Below are positions 33,421 to 46,387 of a stretch of DNA of 64,000 nucleotides, in pieces. The stretch is from NCBI GenBank assembly GCA_947000775.1, contig CAMQGK010000567.1:9293001-9357000 (forward strand). Reading direction: 5' to 3'. Source of the DNA: Pterois miles. Lineage: Eukaryota > Chordata > Actinopteri > Perciformes > Scorpaenidae. The notes beneath the pieces were generated by a model. The model saw only the letters and a list, made by a program, of their open reading frames with translations. It had not been told where the DNA came from and did not search any database. The position numbers were made by a program, and so were the translations under genes. Position 1 is the stretch's first letter. Each line of letters begins with the position of its first letter.

Positions 33421-36400
33421 TTCCTGTGAAGACAGATGTTTATTTTTGAAAAGACTGTGTAACAAGTGGAAATTGACACTTGTTGCAGGACATTCATAGG
33501 AAAATGTATGAAAAATTAGTAATAACATTTCGTAAGATATCATGCAAATTGTCATATGAGTTATCAGGCTTTATTTTTGCTTTTGAAACCATGTTCTTTA
33601 AGTACTTTGCTTTTTCTTGTCTTATTTTATCATACAACATACTGTATGCAGTATATAGCTATTTGCACAGTTGTCAGTTCTCCAGTGGATCTGTCGCTAC
33701 CTCTGTCCAATGTAAACGTTGACAAAGAATTGGCAGGCTGTTGCAACACATTCAAAGACCCAAAAAGGCGAATTTTGCAACACTTTATGACATTATTTGC
33801 ATCTTCTGAGTTTGTATTAAACCATTTAACACATCACTCTCTGATCACACAAACAGATACAAGGGGAGGAGATAAAATAGATATAAAACAAAGAGAGGGA
33901 GCATTGTGGAGAGAGAGCATAAGTAGCTAGTGTAAATGTTAACAGCATTTTTCTCAAACTTTTTGTGGGGCTGTGAGTAAAAAGTGAGTGTGAAACTCAA
34001 AGAGGGGTAAAATGCATTTTTCGTTTCCTTCTTTACCTCCCTAAGCCACCATTGCACTGTTTTGTATAAACTAACCATGAAACATCACCAAGCTGAAACC
34101 GTCACACTTTGAGAGTTATTACCCTGACAATAAAAAGATGTTTTAAATCTCAGTCAAACTGTTTAATTCATGACGCTGCTGTTTTATCCGCTGTCTTTTA
34201 CACCATAAAGGGAGCTTAAAGGGACAAACGTGCATCGCCGCAAACTCGCTCTTGCTGTCCTCCATTATGTAAATATTAATTTTGCAAGCTAACATACAAC
34301 ATCAGCAGTTGTCGTGGGCTGTGAAAGGGGAAAAAAACTGCTTTTTCTCCAAGCAAGGGCTTTTAATTTTTAAAGGACAGGAGCACACAAGGGCTTTTTA
34401 TGCTCAGCGCTGCAGCGGCGTCATTTTGAGGATGTTAATGTGGAAGGAAGGGCAAAATATGCTTGCACGCGGACAACCGTTTTCAACCAGCTGAATAGGT
34501 AACTAACAATATAACACGCTTCATGCTAAAGAGGAGTGGAGGTAGAAAAAAAGACTTCTACTCATGTTAGCTAGCCTACAGGTTAGCCTTTAGCTGCTTT
34601 TTTTGGCTAACTTTAGGTTAGATGGGTAACTTTCTGAAGTAATTAGAGATTAAAAATATTGCCTTAAGCAGAGGTAGGATAATTTTAATTAATAAGTATT
34701 TGCTTAAGGATGAAACATATATTAGCAACATATTGTTAATCATACTTGGTGCCAAATATTACTCAAAGTGTTTCCTGTATATCATGGCCTCCAGGTTAGC
34801 TTTAGATCACAGCTTCACTGCTCCAAGTACTCTTTTTTTCGCATAGGATTTCCTGCTGTATACTGACTCAGCAGTAGTAGCGTTGCAGCTCAGCACATCA
34901 GAGGCCCCTCGGATCCTGAGGGTCCATCGGGGGTCAAAGTTCAGACCTGCATCCATGAGCCATGTCAGCATTGACCTTTTCAAACCATGCATGCCATATC
35001 CATCTGCTTCCAGTGCTTACATTCGCTCTATCTCTAATCGAGTCTCAAATGGCACCCTAATCTCTATACTCCGTAGGGAGCACTGCTACATTTAAGACGC
35101 CTTACAAGGGCGTGAGGGCCCGTGAGCCTGTGCTGTGTTAAACGATGTTTACTCCAATAGAGCGCAGGGTGCTTTTTGAGACTTCTTACCGCCATACAGC
35201 TTTGATACTCTGATATCAACAACAAATAATTGTATTATTAGTAAAAGATATTCTACTCTAAAGGTGCCACTGTGCAGAGGATGACAAACTCTGTCACATA
35301 TTATAGTTATTAATCTATAAACGGGGGTTCGATGGTAAGGGAGCAGAGTTGGGGAGCAGGGGGGTCGTAGTCTTTGTAATATTCTATTATTCTAGTTTCA
35401 TTTTCTACTTTGATGTGGTTTGTGAGATTGTGTTGTTTTTTTCGATCACATCTGAAGCCTCTTGACAGGATTAGAGGAAGAGACAGTGGAGCGCTCGGAC
35501 GATCTCTCGTGGACATTAACCTCACCTCACTGGTGCCAGAGGTCGACTTTACGGTGTATCAGCGGGACACTGAAAGTGCAATACACTCACATACATGCAT
35601 TCAGGTTACTATGCTTTTGAGGACGTATTTACCCGGTGCACCACAGGGGCTGAGTAATGCAATCCAATACAGCAGTCTGTAAAAACAAATACTTGTCTGT
35701 TTTTTAACAGTGTCCCCAAATGTGTTACATTGCACAGTGGTTGCTTTTGCTGTTTGCACTTCTATGTAATCTGTAACACCTATTTAGTTGGTTAAAATGT
35801 TATTACATCTTATCGTCTTCCTTTTCACTGTGGCTCCAGAAAGAAGTCCTCTGTTGACACTTTCAAATTAAAGTTAAGAGTAAGACATCAAGACAGTTTG
35901 GTGCTCCAAAGGAAAACTTGAGCACATGCATTGTGATTAAGTAACAGATAATGCACAGCAAGCTGGCCATTCTTGCCAAACCCTCACTATGAACTTCCAA
36001 ACTCCTGAATCAAAAACTGGCCCTGACACTTTTGCGTGGGATATAAGTCCTCATAAGTATAGAAACACCAGAACATAACACATAGCAATACACACACTCC
36101 ATAATGGTCACAAACATACACACAGATGTTCATTTGTTGCACACTAGAAACACACACTCACAGCTTCAGCTTCGGGCCAGTGTGGTGTGGGGATAAGTGT
36201 GTCCTGTTAAAAGAAAAATCACTGTGTCATGTTTGGAAAAAAATATCATTGTAAGTGTTTCTTTGGGAGGAAAAAAAAAACCCAACAAACTGTTTGTGTC
36301 GCTGATGTGTCGCTCCTCACTGGAAGTTCGAGTACACTGAGCCAGTTAATCAAACATGGAGGAGCAGAAGAACTGTTTGAGATTTGTGAATTTAATGGAA

Positions 36401-36609
36401 TAGACAAACACACGCTATAAGCACTCTACACGTTGCACTTCTTACCGACACACACATTCACACACTGACACGTACAAGGTTACTGTGTGAGGGGGGCTTA
36501 CGGGTGGAGTTATGTGCCTGCATGTTTGTGTGTGTTAATATTCATATATAAGTGTATGTGTATGTATGTGTATGTGTGCGCACGTGTGTGTGCGTGTGTG
36601 TGTCTGTGT

Positions 36610-36656
<47 letters not shown>

Positions 36657-38094
36657 TAGCCTCTCCTCACCCATGCACCCAGTGCCTGCCTGTCCTGCCT
36701 TCAGACAGCTCCCAGATCAGCCATGGGGCTTCCAGTATAACCTCCTCTCTGCATTCCCACGACCTCTAACGGTTGCGCTGGGATCAGTTTTAGAGCTAAC
36801 TGCCCCGATCATTACTCAGCAGACGCAGCCATACAAGATACAAGGACTGTTCTAGAGTCTGTGGTTTCTGGTGGATATTGTGAGAAAATGTAATAATGAG
36901 GAGTTTGTGTTATAAGGCTAAGAGGAAAGTCATTTTTCTGGACTGTTGGCCTTTTATTTTGACGCACCTGCTGTTCAGATCTGACTCGCGGTCTCTCGTC
37001 TGTGAGGCTGATTTAGGATCGGCAGAGGGGGCTTAGCAGGATAGATAATAATCTATCGAGTCTCTAATGACAGCTGGTCTTGAATCAGCACAACCTGGCG
37101 TAGCCTGCTGTTCCTCGTGTTCTCAGACTTCCCAAAAATCAGCCGAATGGGACTATCTCATCTGGACACTGTCTTGTAAAACTATTGTGTTGCTAAGGAT
37201 TTGTCTAGAGGAGCTTCTTTTGGATGATACAAGAGGCTGTCCCACTTGTACTGCCAATTAGAAATAAATGTTGTTAATGTGGGACAATACATAGAGAGAT
37301 TGTAGATGGGTAATTGTTCATATCTCTAAATAGAATCTAGGATCAAAATAGCAGCCAAGATTTCATGATTTTTTCTGGCCTTTGTGCCCATTAAGCCCCT
37401 TTTCCAGACTGCCCTCTTCCTGTTTTTGTGCCAGGCTTTAGCCCTTTAGCTAGAGAGATTTCGTACCTGTCTCACATTTTACACATATTATTTTGACAGG
37501 AAGTACAGAGCGATTAAAATCTGCTTTTTTTACAGTTTCGCCTCAAGCCCCGTGTTCACACAGTGTTGTTTACATGCTGAACATATCCGAGGCTGGCATG
37601 GTTGACTGACCATGGATGAAAGGCCCAAAAATGGCAGGGTGTTTAACCAGGCTTCGAGAGTTTCGCTCTGCATCAGGCGCATTCAGGCTCCCTCTTGCAT
37701 AAATTGCTTATGAGCAGCAGCAACAGTGAAGGTTTCTTCTTCTTGAACAAGTGTTTTGGAGTTATGAGTGAGAATCACAAAAAGATGATCTGATTCTTGT
37801 TGAGATCAGTTTTTATTGAAATTCCTAACAGATACAGAGTACATTTTCAGACCAGTTTCTATAATGTACTGTATATGTGATATAATGGATTACTACAGAT
37901 TTTGTATGAGTCAAATTGTCACCTGAGAATGCCATGCCACAAATATTGGCCATCACCTTCTACTGAGCCATGTTGCAATGGGTAGAGTCAGGCTACCAAG
38001 CACAGCAAAACAATCTCAAAGTTGGTATATTAGCCCATTAGACCATGCTCACAACTGGGCTCTATGGATGGCCAAACCATTTTGGCCCAGACTG
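33421..38094. other. intergenic, no gene recognised
   Basis: Contains only simple repeats such as (TG)n at 36617-36655 and short open frames without family features. A few stretches (34860-35100, 35420-35650, 36660-36850, 36960-37300) look less repetitive and more GC-balanced than their surroundings and could be conserved non-coding DNA, which cannot be judged from one sequence. Confidence 0.6.
36617..36655 (+). repeat. (TG)n microsatellite
   Basis: About 18 TG units, intergenic. Confidence 0.93.
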
Positions 38095-39108
38095 AAATAT
38101 CTAAACAAAAGTTGATTGGATCATGATTTCACTTCATGAAATTTGGTACAGATATCCACTGTGCCCAGAGTGTTAAATCCGCTGATTTCAGTGATACCCT
38201 GACTTTTCCTCTGGTGCAACCATGCAGGTGACATTTGCCATTTAATGTCTGAATGATTATTGGATGGATTGCCAAGAAATATATGACAGACATTTACATC
38301 TCCCTCAGGATGAATTATAATAACTTTCATAATCCCTTAACTTTTCATCTAGCACCAGTGTCAGGTCAAAATGAGCAAAAACTGCTAAACTGTTTGTCTA
38401 TCTGATTGTGTCAAGAAGGTAACACAGGTTGTGAAACTCTCACAAAATGATTACAGTTAGGCATTTATCTCAATTAGTTACGTTCGGCATTGACCTAGAT
38501 TAATTATAGTTAGGATAAGGTTGTTTCTTGAAAATTACACAAATTGCAAAATCTTGCTAAAACCTGGAAACACTACCACAAGACACGCTTAACTATTCTG
38601 TTCTTAACTATTAGAGGTCAATGCCTATCCTTAACTATTTGAAGTCGAACCTTCACTCTTTAAGGTCATTGCCTAGCCTTAATCGTTCGAGGTCCATGTC
38701 TAACCTTAACTTTTCAAGGTTGAACATTAACTATTTAATGTCAATGCCTAAACTATTCAAGGTCGAACATTAATTATTCAAGGTCAGTGCCTAATCTTAA
38801 CCATTCAAGGTCAACGCCTAACTTTAACTATTCAATGCAAGTGTCTAAACTTAAATACTGGAGATCAATGCCTGACCATAACCATTCAAAGTCAATGCCT
38901 AACCTTCACCATTTTGCAAGAGATCACCTTTCACCGTCTGGATACAACCTTAGGACTAATCATCAGGCAGTGAGCCTCGTGAGACTTTTTGCAGCTTGTG
39001 GGTTACCTTCTAGATACGACCATGTTAGCATGCTGATGTTAGCATTTAGCTCAAAGCACTACTGTGCAGCCTCACAGAGTCACTGGCATGGCTGTAGGCT
39101 CTTCGTCT
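38095..39108 (+). repeat. interspersed repeat, family R2, copy 3, split by a tandem array
   Basis: The left part 38095-38400 (CAGACTGAAATATC, ATTATTGGATGGATTGCC, CATCTAGCACCAGTGTCAGG) and right part 38985-39108 (CATGTTAGCATGCTGATGTT, CTCACAGAGTCACTGGCATG) match consecutive parts of R2. The minisatellite at 38596-38925 and unrelated sequence lie between. Confidence 0.7.
38596..38925 (+). repeat. minisatellite, 27-bp unit with 21-bp variants
   Basis: About 12 diverged units near GGTCAATGCCTAACCTTAAC plus CATTCAA. Because 27 is a multiple of 3, one frame (38787-38920) is a repeated nine-residue peptide of the type MPNLNHSRS; this is a by-product of the repeat, not a gene. Confidence 0.85.
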
Positions 39109-39767
39109 AGTTATTCAAAGTAGAATGCAAAAAAGATCCAAACAGTTAAATGATTGTAACCTGACTTTGTCCATTTCAAACTGACCTGAGGACTGTTAGA
39201 AAACAAATGCCAGAACACAAACTCAGGAGAAGAGATGGAGAAGTAGTGACAGTTTTACTTTTTATGTATTTCTTGGTTGACACCACAAAATCAGATTAAA
39301 AGATCCAGAATATCAGACAAAACAAAGTATATATATATATATATCTTATTGTCATCATGTTTATGATATGTGTAGCAATGACCTGGCAAAAAGCAAAAAG
39401 TTTCTTTTTTGTTTGTTTGTTTGTTTTTTTTCAGGGAGCGTATCTTGCAGGCATTGTAGCAGTTTGCTTTGAGGCGAAACTATTCAGTAAATAGGGGTGA
39501 CACTGGGGATCATCAGTGTTGCCTTGCAGCAATGACGAAAGTGACAAACGAAAGCCTAAAGTCAAATGTGCAGCTGGAACCTGAAGCAGCATTAACAGAT
39601 TAAAATCCCCCCAAAAAATGTGGGTCTGAATTTTCAAACACCTAAAAGCGTGATTATGGGTGATATGTTTAAATGTTCAAATCAACTGTTTGAAATCTGT
39701 GTCAGTGGGCAGCTTTTAATCCTGCTCCATACCTCTGAGCCCTATCATGAGATACTTAGTCCTCTAC

Positions 39768-39807
<40 letters not shown>

Positions 39808-40175
39808 CATGCAGAAACATGCTGGCACACACATTTGTCTTTCTATACACAGGCACATTGACTGTCAAACTCACACACACACACACACAGACACACACAC
39901 ACACACATAGCTGCCAGCCAGTTTCACTGTATACTTTATAATGTAAACCTCCAACTAACAGCGGTCTGACGCAGACACACGCTGTGAATAAAAGCACACT
40001 TTTACTTACATGATATAAATATGATTACCTATATCTAGAGAGAAGGAATATTATATACAGTATAATGATTAGAAAATAAAGAGTCACCTTTTCAAAGTGC
40101 CTGTGGTGAGTTCATTTTCTATTTGAATGTGCATATGTGAATGTGTGACGTGTCATCTGCTCTTACATTTTGCAC

Positions 40176-40206
<31 letters not shown>

Positions 40207-41806
40207 GATCACACCCCATACTTTGGTGGTCTTTTTTCAGCAAATGAACACTAATCTTTATCAGAAACCTGCCCGCGCACTCCTCTAAACTTGCACACAC
40301 ATACAGACACACCAGATGCGTATCGGCTGTGCTGTGTCAACCGTTCTGAATTAGCTGTCCGATAGATAACTCCCCTGCTTATCTCCACAGCCGCCACACA
40401 GATGTCTGAATGACGGAGAGAACGAGGGCGGGAGGAAGATGAGAGTAAAGATGGGATGGAGAGAGAGAAAGTTAATGAGGAGACTGGAGGGTGTGCCAGA
40501 TTTGAGGTGTTTGAAGGTGAAGCACGCAGTACAGTGTGTGTGTGTGTGTGTGGGAGGGGTGCATGTGTGTTTATGGATGATGTATAACTCTTGCTTGAGC
40601 GTGGGTTGCTCTCTATCTGTTTATCTGTCACTTTCTCTGATCAGATGATGCATCCGATAGTGTTCCCGCATCCCTGTGAGAGTGCTGCATCATTCATGTA
40701 CAGTGTTTATCCGTGTGTCACAACAGGCGGTCTCCATCTGTTCACAGAGATAGTTGCAGGAGCCACCGATAGAATGATGTTGACGAATCATGGGTGATCG
40801 ATGTAACTCATCGCTGACTTTACACAACCTTCAGTGGGTGTCATCCAGAGCAGCAGTTCCCAAGGGGTCAAAAGGTTAATCTAAGAGGTTGCAGGTAAAG
40901 AATAAGAAAAAAACCCTAATTTTGCATTCAAATTCAGACTATTTTTCCAGTCTGTGCTTCTTTTTTTTCTGCTGTATAGTCTTATCTCTTCAGACCTCTA
41001 AAAATATTCAAATTAAACAGTCTGAGAACAGAAAATCTTTCCTCAGAATGTATATACATGCAACCTGTGATGAGGATTCACAAGGATATTGCTTTGTTTT
41101 AAGGGGTCACAAACAAACCACTGATTTAAAGCTCAACACTGAGTTTGTACTCCTTCAAGGGACGGGATTCCCACACTGTGTATTGCGTTGGAAAAACTGT
41201 GACCCCGGGTGTGACCTTCTTGTCAAAGCACACAGGAGTAGCTTGCTCCTTCAGGATTCACAGTTTCCATCAGACCTCTGCTTCTAGGTCAAGACTCTGG
41301 TGCTGGTCTACAGGGCAGTACTGAGGGACAGCTGAGAGTCACTGTCCATCTCAGACTATACTTTAAAATATCATGCTGGAAGTGTCAGCATGCGTCGACT
41401 AATGTGCTGCGTGGATGGCTGAACAGAATCTGAATTCCTCTCTCCCAACACCGAAAGTTCATCTGACAAATTTCTGACCTTTTTACGAAACCGTCACTCT
41501 GACAAGCATCGCTGCTTTATGCAAAGATTTGCCAGTTGTGGAGCGGTGAGAAAGTAGGAAGTGTTTGGACTTCTCGCTCAAGCACCTTTTTTTATTTTTC
41601 ACATAATTACCTCAAGTGCAACACTTTGAAAACCTTCTTACAGAGATAACAGATCTGAAAATGTGCATAATTATCCCAATTTTTAAACAGTTCTATTACC
41701 TTTGAGTGCAGCCCCTCAAAACAGGTATAAATACCTGCTGTCACCACACCAATGTGGTTGACATACCCTTTGTACAAACTAGCTTGTTTTCAAGCTTACT
41801 CCAGCA
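39109..41806. other. intergenic, simple repeats only
   Basis: CA tracts at 39769-39805, 39875-39907 and 40174-40206; no gene or named element recognised. Part of 41280-41750 is unique-looking, without coding potential. Confidence 0.6.
39769..39805 (+). repeat. (CA)n microsatellite
   Basis: About 18 CA units, intergenic. Confidence 0.93.
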
Positions 41807-42218
41807 TTAAAGGAACAGTGTGGAGGATCTATCAGCAGAAATGGAATATAATCTTAATAACTATGTTTTCATCAGTGTATAATCACCCAAAACTAAGAAA
41901 CATTGTGTTTTTGTTTTCTGTCTACATACTTCATATCTCATGCCCTGTTTCTCTGCCATGTTTCTACAGTGGCCTAGAACAGACGAACCAAACACTGGCT
42001 CTAGAGAGCTTTTCATGTTTTGGCATTACCTGACGGCCACCGTAGCTCTCCCACACGCATGTGAAACTGCGGTAACATGAGCCGCACAGTACAAAACCAC
42101 GGTACCGCCAGCCGTCGCCTGACATCCGTTGCTCTTAACGTAGTGTTATTATGGTAAGTGAGTTGAATGGTGTTACCCACCACTAGATGCCATCAAATCC
42201 TGCACACTGTACCTTTAA
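41807..42218. mobile_element. TTAA-ended MITE, family R3, complete copy
   Basis: Bounded by TTAA (41807-41810 and 42215-42218). Terminal repeats TTAAAGGAACAGTGT and, read inward from the right, TTAAAGGTACAGTGT match at 14 of 15 bases. Other copies: 19838-19997, 44551-44815, 58891-59130. No transposase; probably a piggyBac-mobilised MITE, judged from the TTAA and the ends. Confidence 0.85.
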
Positions 42219-42429
42219 GAATGACTAATACCTGATTTCCTCCCAATCAAGCTTCTACATCAAAAGGACAAGAATATAGAGTAATGGGCTACTCTCGTAC
42301 TGTGTTTTGATATTTTCATCATTATTGTATTTGGAATGATTTTACTTGTGTATATATTGTATATAGCCTATTTTGTTTCGAATTTCCTATTGTATATTAT
42401 CAGAATACAATGCAACACTAAGAGCATAA

Positions 42430-42900
42430 AGAGTATGTGATGTGAGAGGGAAGGATGCAGTAAAGCTCAGATTCACCTGATGAATATTCATAACTGTGAC
42501 GTCACCGATGGAGCTCCGTGTCGTCGTCATAGAGATTAGAGTGGATGACGGGATTATGGGAGAGTCTCCGACACACTGGGATTGGCTGCCACTCTGCTTT
42601 TGTTCCTCTTAACTGCCTTTATATGTGCCGTTTTGTCACTCAATCTCTTCCGCCGCTCATCTCTTCTGCTGCACAAAGATATTGTGACCATCGCCCACGT
42701 TTCATTTTTCCCTTTCCCTTTTTTTCCCCTTTTCACCCCAGCTCTCTCTCTGCTGATCCTCTTAACCATTTTACCCTCTGCCACATTTTGTGAAACCCCA
42801 CCCTCCTATCGAGCAGTATGCTACTGTAGTAATTGCTTTCTTCAGCTCCATTGGCCCAATAAGAGAAAATGGCCCCGTATGCTAATAGCCCATAAAAGAC
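42430..42900. promoter_or_regulatory. candidate intergenic regulatory element
   Basis: A non-repetitive block with clustered motifs: a perfect palindrome ATGAATATTCAT (42480-42491), a full CRE TGACGTCA (42497-42504), ATTGG and CCAAT (42850-42860), and an octamer-like ATGCTAAT (42879-42886). It lies about 12 kb after cacng3 and 6 kb before rbbp6. Function is not shown. Confidence 0.3.
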
Positions 42901-43319
42901 ACTGAGCATTTCCCAGCAGGAATCCCACATCAGATTAAGTTATAGTGCTGTACCAGACAGTAATGTCTCACCTCAATGTGCTCTAAAAACAAAACAGGAA
43001 TTTGAGATAATAAAAAAAGATTTGATCTGAATAATGAAGGCCATTACATAGTTTTTTCACAAAATATCAAACATTTGTTTAGATTTTATGCAGTCCAATA
43101 CAACATCACCTCTAAATTAAGCCTCAAAGACACAGAGTGGTGACACAGTGGTGATATTATACCAGGCAAGCTGCTAATGTTACCCACAAATACAAGTTTG
43201 TGTATTTCTGTGTGCTTGCGTCCCAGTTGGATGTTGGTAGAACAGCTGTTTGTCACTGAATGAGGCTCTGAGGGAGAGTAGCTGCAGCTTTGATGTCCTA
43301 ATTATCTATCTTTGTAGGT

Positions 43320-43500
43320 ATTCGGTCATACAACAAAGTACTGGACAGCTTAGAAATCTGACCAGATAATGTTGCTAGATGAACGGTCAGGAGGTCACCA
43401 AAGACATTAGGATTCATCAAATGGGGACCACGACTGTCTGTGCCAATCCAACCAGTAACTGTTGAGATAATTCAGTTATGGATCAACCAACCAATTGACG
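43320..43500 (-). repeat. interspersed repeat, family R2, copy 4 (fragment)
   Basis: Minus-strand match to the left part of R2: CACCAAAGACATTAGGATTC, CAGTAACTGTTGAGATAATT. Truncated. Confidence 0.55.
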
Positions 43501-43659
43501 ATTGGTTCTCCCCCATATTCATAACTTCCAGTGTCATTTTCATAGTAGTTTTTAGCGCAACCATGTAGTTCTTTCCTAAACCTAACAAAGTGGTTTTGTG
43601 CCTATAATCTGAAAGTGATGCAAAGTGTAACTATAGTGGATTTGATGCCAAAAATAAAG

Positions 43660-43761
43660 TGACGCCAAGGGGCCGTGACCCAAGGAGGCGTGACCCCAAG
43701 GAGGCATGACGCCATGGGGACCGTGACGCCAAGGGGACCGTGATGCCAAGGGGCCGTGATG
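43660..43761 (+). repeat. GC-rich 17-bp minisatellite
   Basis: Six units near CCAAGGGGACCGTGACG, several with small changes such as GGAGGCATGACG. Sharply GC-rich against an AT-rich background. Confidence 0.88.
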
Positions 43762-43936
43762 GTTGATAACGATCGCCACACAGTCTGAACCTAAAGACAC
43801 AAAACATCAGATCAGTGACTAGGTTGATAAATCCTCTGCAAGTTGGGTTTTTGAGGACAAGAGGATACTTGTGCTCTCTGAGAAGGGCAAGCTGAGAGAA
43901 GAGCACTCTGAACCATTGTCACTGACAAAGAGAGCA

Positions 43937-43938
<2 letters not shown>

Positions 43939-43980
<42 letters not shown>
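43939..43980 (+). repeat. (TG)n microsatellite
   Basis: About 21 TG units, intergenic. Confidence 0.95.
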
Positions 43981-43981
<1 letters not shown>

Positions 43982-44550
43982 CTTGAGTGGAGTAACACTA
44001 TGGCCATCTGCAGTGTGAAAAAAAAGCCTTGGAGCTGTGAACGCTGCTCAAGCAGAAAGACAAGAAGGAGAGAGTAGAAGGTGGAAGGGAGGCTGAGAGA
44101 AGAGGAGGAAGTGTTCGGGGCAGAGGAGAGATGATTATGGGAGTGTGATATTATCAGGATATGGAAAGGAAAGTCAGAGATGCCAAGGAACAAGGGAGGG
44201 ATGAAGAATGAAAGGGAAAAGGAGTCATCCGTTGATCAGTTTGGTCCAAACTGTCGGTTTTCTCTCAATTTTGGCCCTCCAGTCACAAGATAGAAAACAC
44301 CAGTCTTGTGTTGTAGTGACAAAGGATTAGCAAATGAACCAACAAACATTGGAATAACTGATTAATAGTGTGAGTGATTTATCCAGTTAAAATGCCAAAT
44401 ATTTGCTGGTTCAAGCTGGATTTGTTTCTTTTCTTTCTTTTATATGACTGGAACGTGCAACCTTTAAACAGTTGGGCAGACAAAATGAGCAATTTGAGCA
44501 CACCCTCTTGGACTCTGGGAACTTGTGATTTACATATTTCATTTTGTAAA

Positions 44551-44815
44551 ATGCAGAAATGGAATATAATATTAAATATATTTCTTTTAGTGTATTAACA
44601 AGTGATTATAAGAATCATTATGTTTTTTCCTCTGTACGGAGCTGTCTGCCATGTTTCTACCCAGAACGGACAAACCAAACACTGGCTCTAGAGCGGGCCA
44701 TTCACTTTTTCACATCGACCACCGTAGTTATACACGCTTGGCAGAAGTTTCAGTTGGTTGCAGTCTGCAATCTCACTGCTAGATGGCGCCAAATCGTACA
44801 CACTGCACCTATAAT
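44551..44815 (+). mobile_element. TTAA-ended MITE, family R3, 5'-truncated copy
   Basis: Begins inside the family at GCAGAAATGGAATATAATAT and shares CCATGTTTCTAC, CCAAACACTGGCTCTAGAG and the end TACACACTGCACCTAT. The left TTAA end is absent. Confidence 0.75.
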
Positions 44816-46387
44816 AATGGACAAACTATTCATTATCTAATGTACACCTGGTAGGAAAATGACATAATGTGAAAGAAAAGGTTGACTTTATTAAAGACAC
44901 AAGGTTTCTGACATGGACCTTCATGCCAGATACAAAATGTGCTAACAGTATGCAATCCAATAAATTCAACCTTTTCTTTCTGATTAAATTCATAATGAAA
45001 ATATTTATTAGTTGCATCTCTATTGCACATTTCATTCTTCAGACTTGATCATTAAATGACAAATATATTTAAATGCCATTAAGCAACATGATGCCGTGTC
45101 CTGACAGACGAGAGTCGACCATTTTCCTATTAGTTTGGTATTTCAACATGAATTAAACTGTGAGAGAAATTATCTGAAAATGATCATGGGAATGGAAAAC
45201 GCACATTATTTATTAATTTATTGTCAAAGTCTTCTGCATGAGTGTGGAAATGGCAGCCAGATAGTGAGTCAACTTTCCATCAAAGTCACACAGTCCATCA
45301 ATCAGACAGTCACAGGAATATACAGTAAAATTCACATCAGTATGTAAACACACAGTGTGGTTATTACAGATTATAAACTTTATGTGGCAAGACACAGTAT
45401 TGGAAGTCTATTTCTGTCAGGAAAATAAATTTTTGAATTATCATGTCATAATTTGGTTTTATTTTCTTATTTTTGGCATTGCTAAAATATCATCTATTTT
45501 TATTTCTTCTTCTGGTAGAAATGGGCCTCCACAGACTGTATTACACTGCCCTTTAAACGCATCATTTGCTATCCACAATTTACACATGCACACCCATACC
45601 CCCCACCGCACACACACAAAGCTGAGGATATAATTGTTTCCAAGCAGCTCTTTGAAGGCTGAGTCACTGAACATGTCCTGTATCATATCACGATAAGAAG
45701 AACATCAGTTTAAAGGCAGCAGCTGTTTCCCTTTCATCCTCTCTGCCTCTCTCTCCTTCTGCATCTCTCCATCCTCCCACTGCTTTCACAATGGTGTGCT
45801 AAGCCAGGGAAGATAGGGCAAATCCCTCCTCTGAGCAGAGCAGGAGAGAGAGAGACAGAGCAAGAGACCGAGGAGCTGAGGAGCAAAACATTTCCTCTCA
45901 TCACTCCTTTCTCTCCCTCCATTTATCTGAATCTAACCAATCGGCTCGCAGTTCTCAGTAAACCTCTGTCTAAGTGTGTTTGTGTGCTGTTCCACCAACC
46001 TGTGGTGATGATGTCAGGGAAGGTTCCTGCTTCCTAAGCTACTTGCTTTCGCGTCTGGTTTCCTCACTCCTTGTCCCCTCAGTGGTTCCTCACATCCTCA
46101 CCACCTTGCCTCCTTCCCTCAACATTTGTGTAGGCTTTACATTTCTGCTACACGAGTCTGTGGCAAGCTAGTTTCTTCAATTACATTTTTCTTCTATGTG
46201 GTGTAGGCTAATCTTTTATTTAAAATATATTCATATCAGAAATACAGTCACAAGTAGGCCTAGTTAGTCCAGATATGAGAAGACAGGGAGCCCACCACTC
46301 GGGTAGGCCTACAGTAAATATAAAGATAGGTCTACAGCCAGCCTTAGCATAACGAATGGAAATGCAAATCAGGCTCAGTCCCAAGGT
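44816..46387. other. intergenic, no gene recognised
   Basis: AT-rich sequence with a pyrimidine/purine-rich part near 45720-45930. The open frames are short and without domains. Confidence 0.6.
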
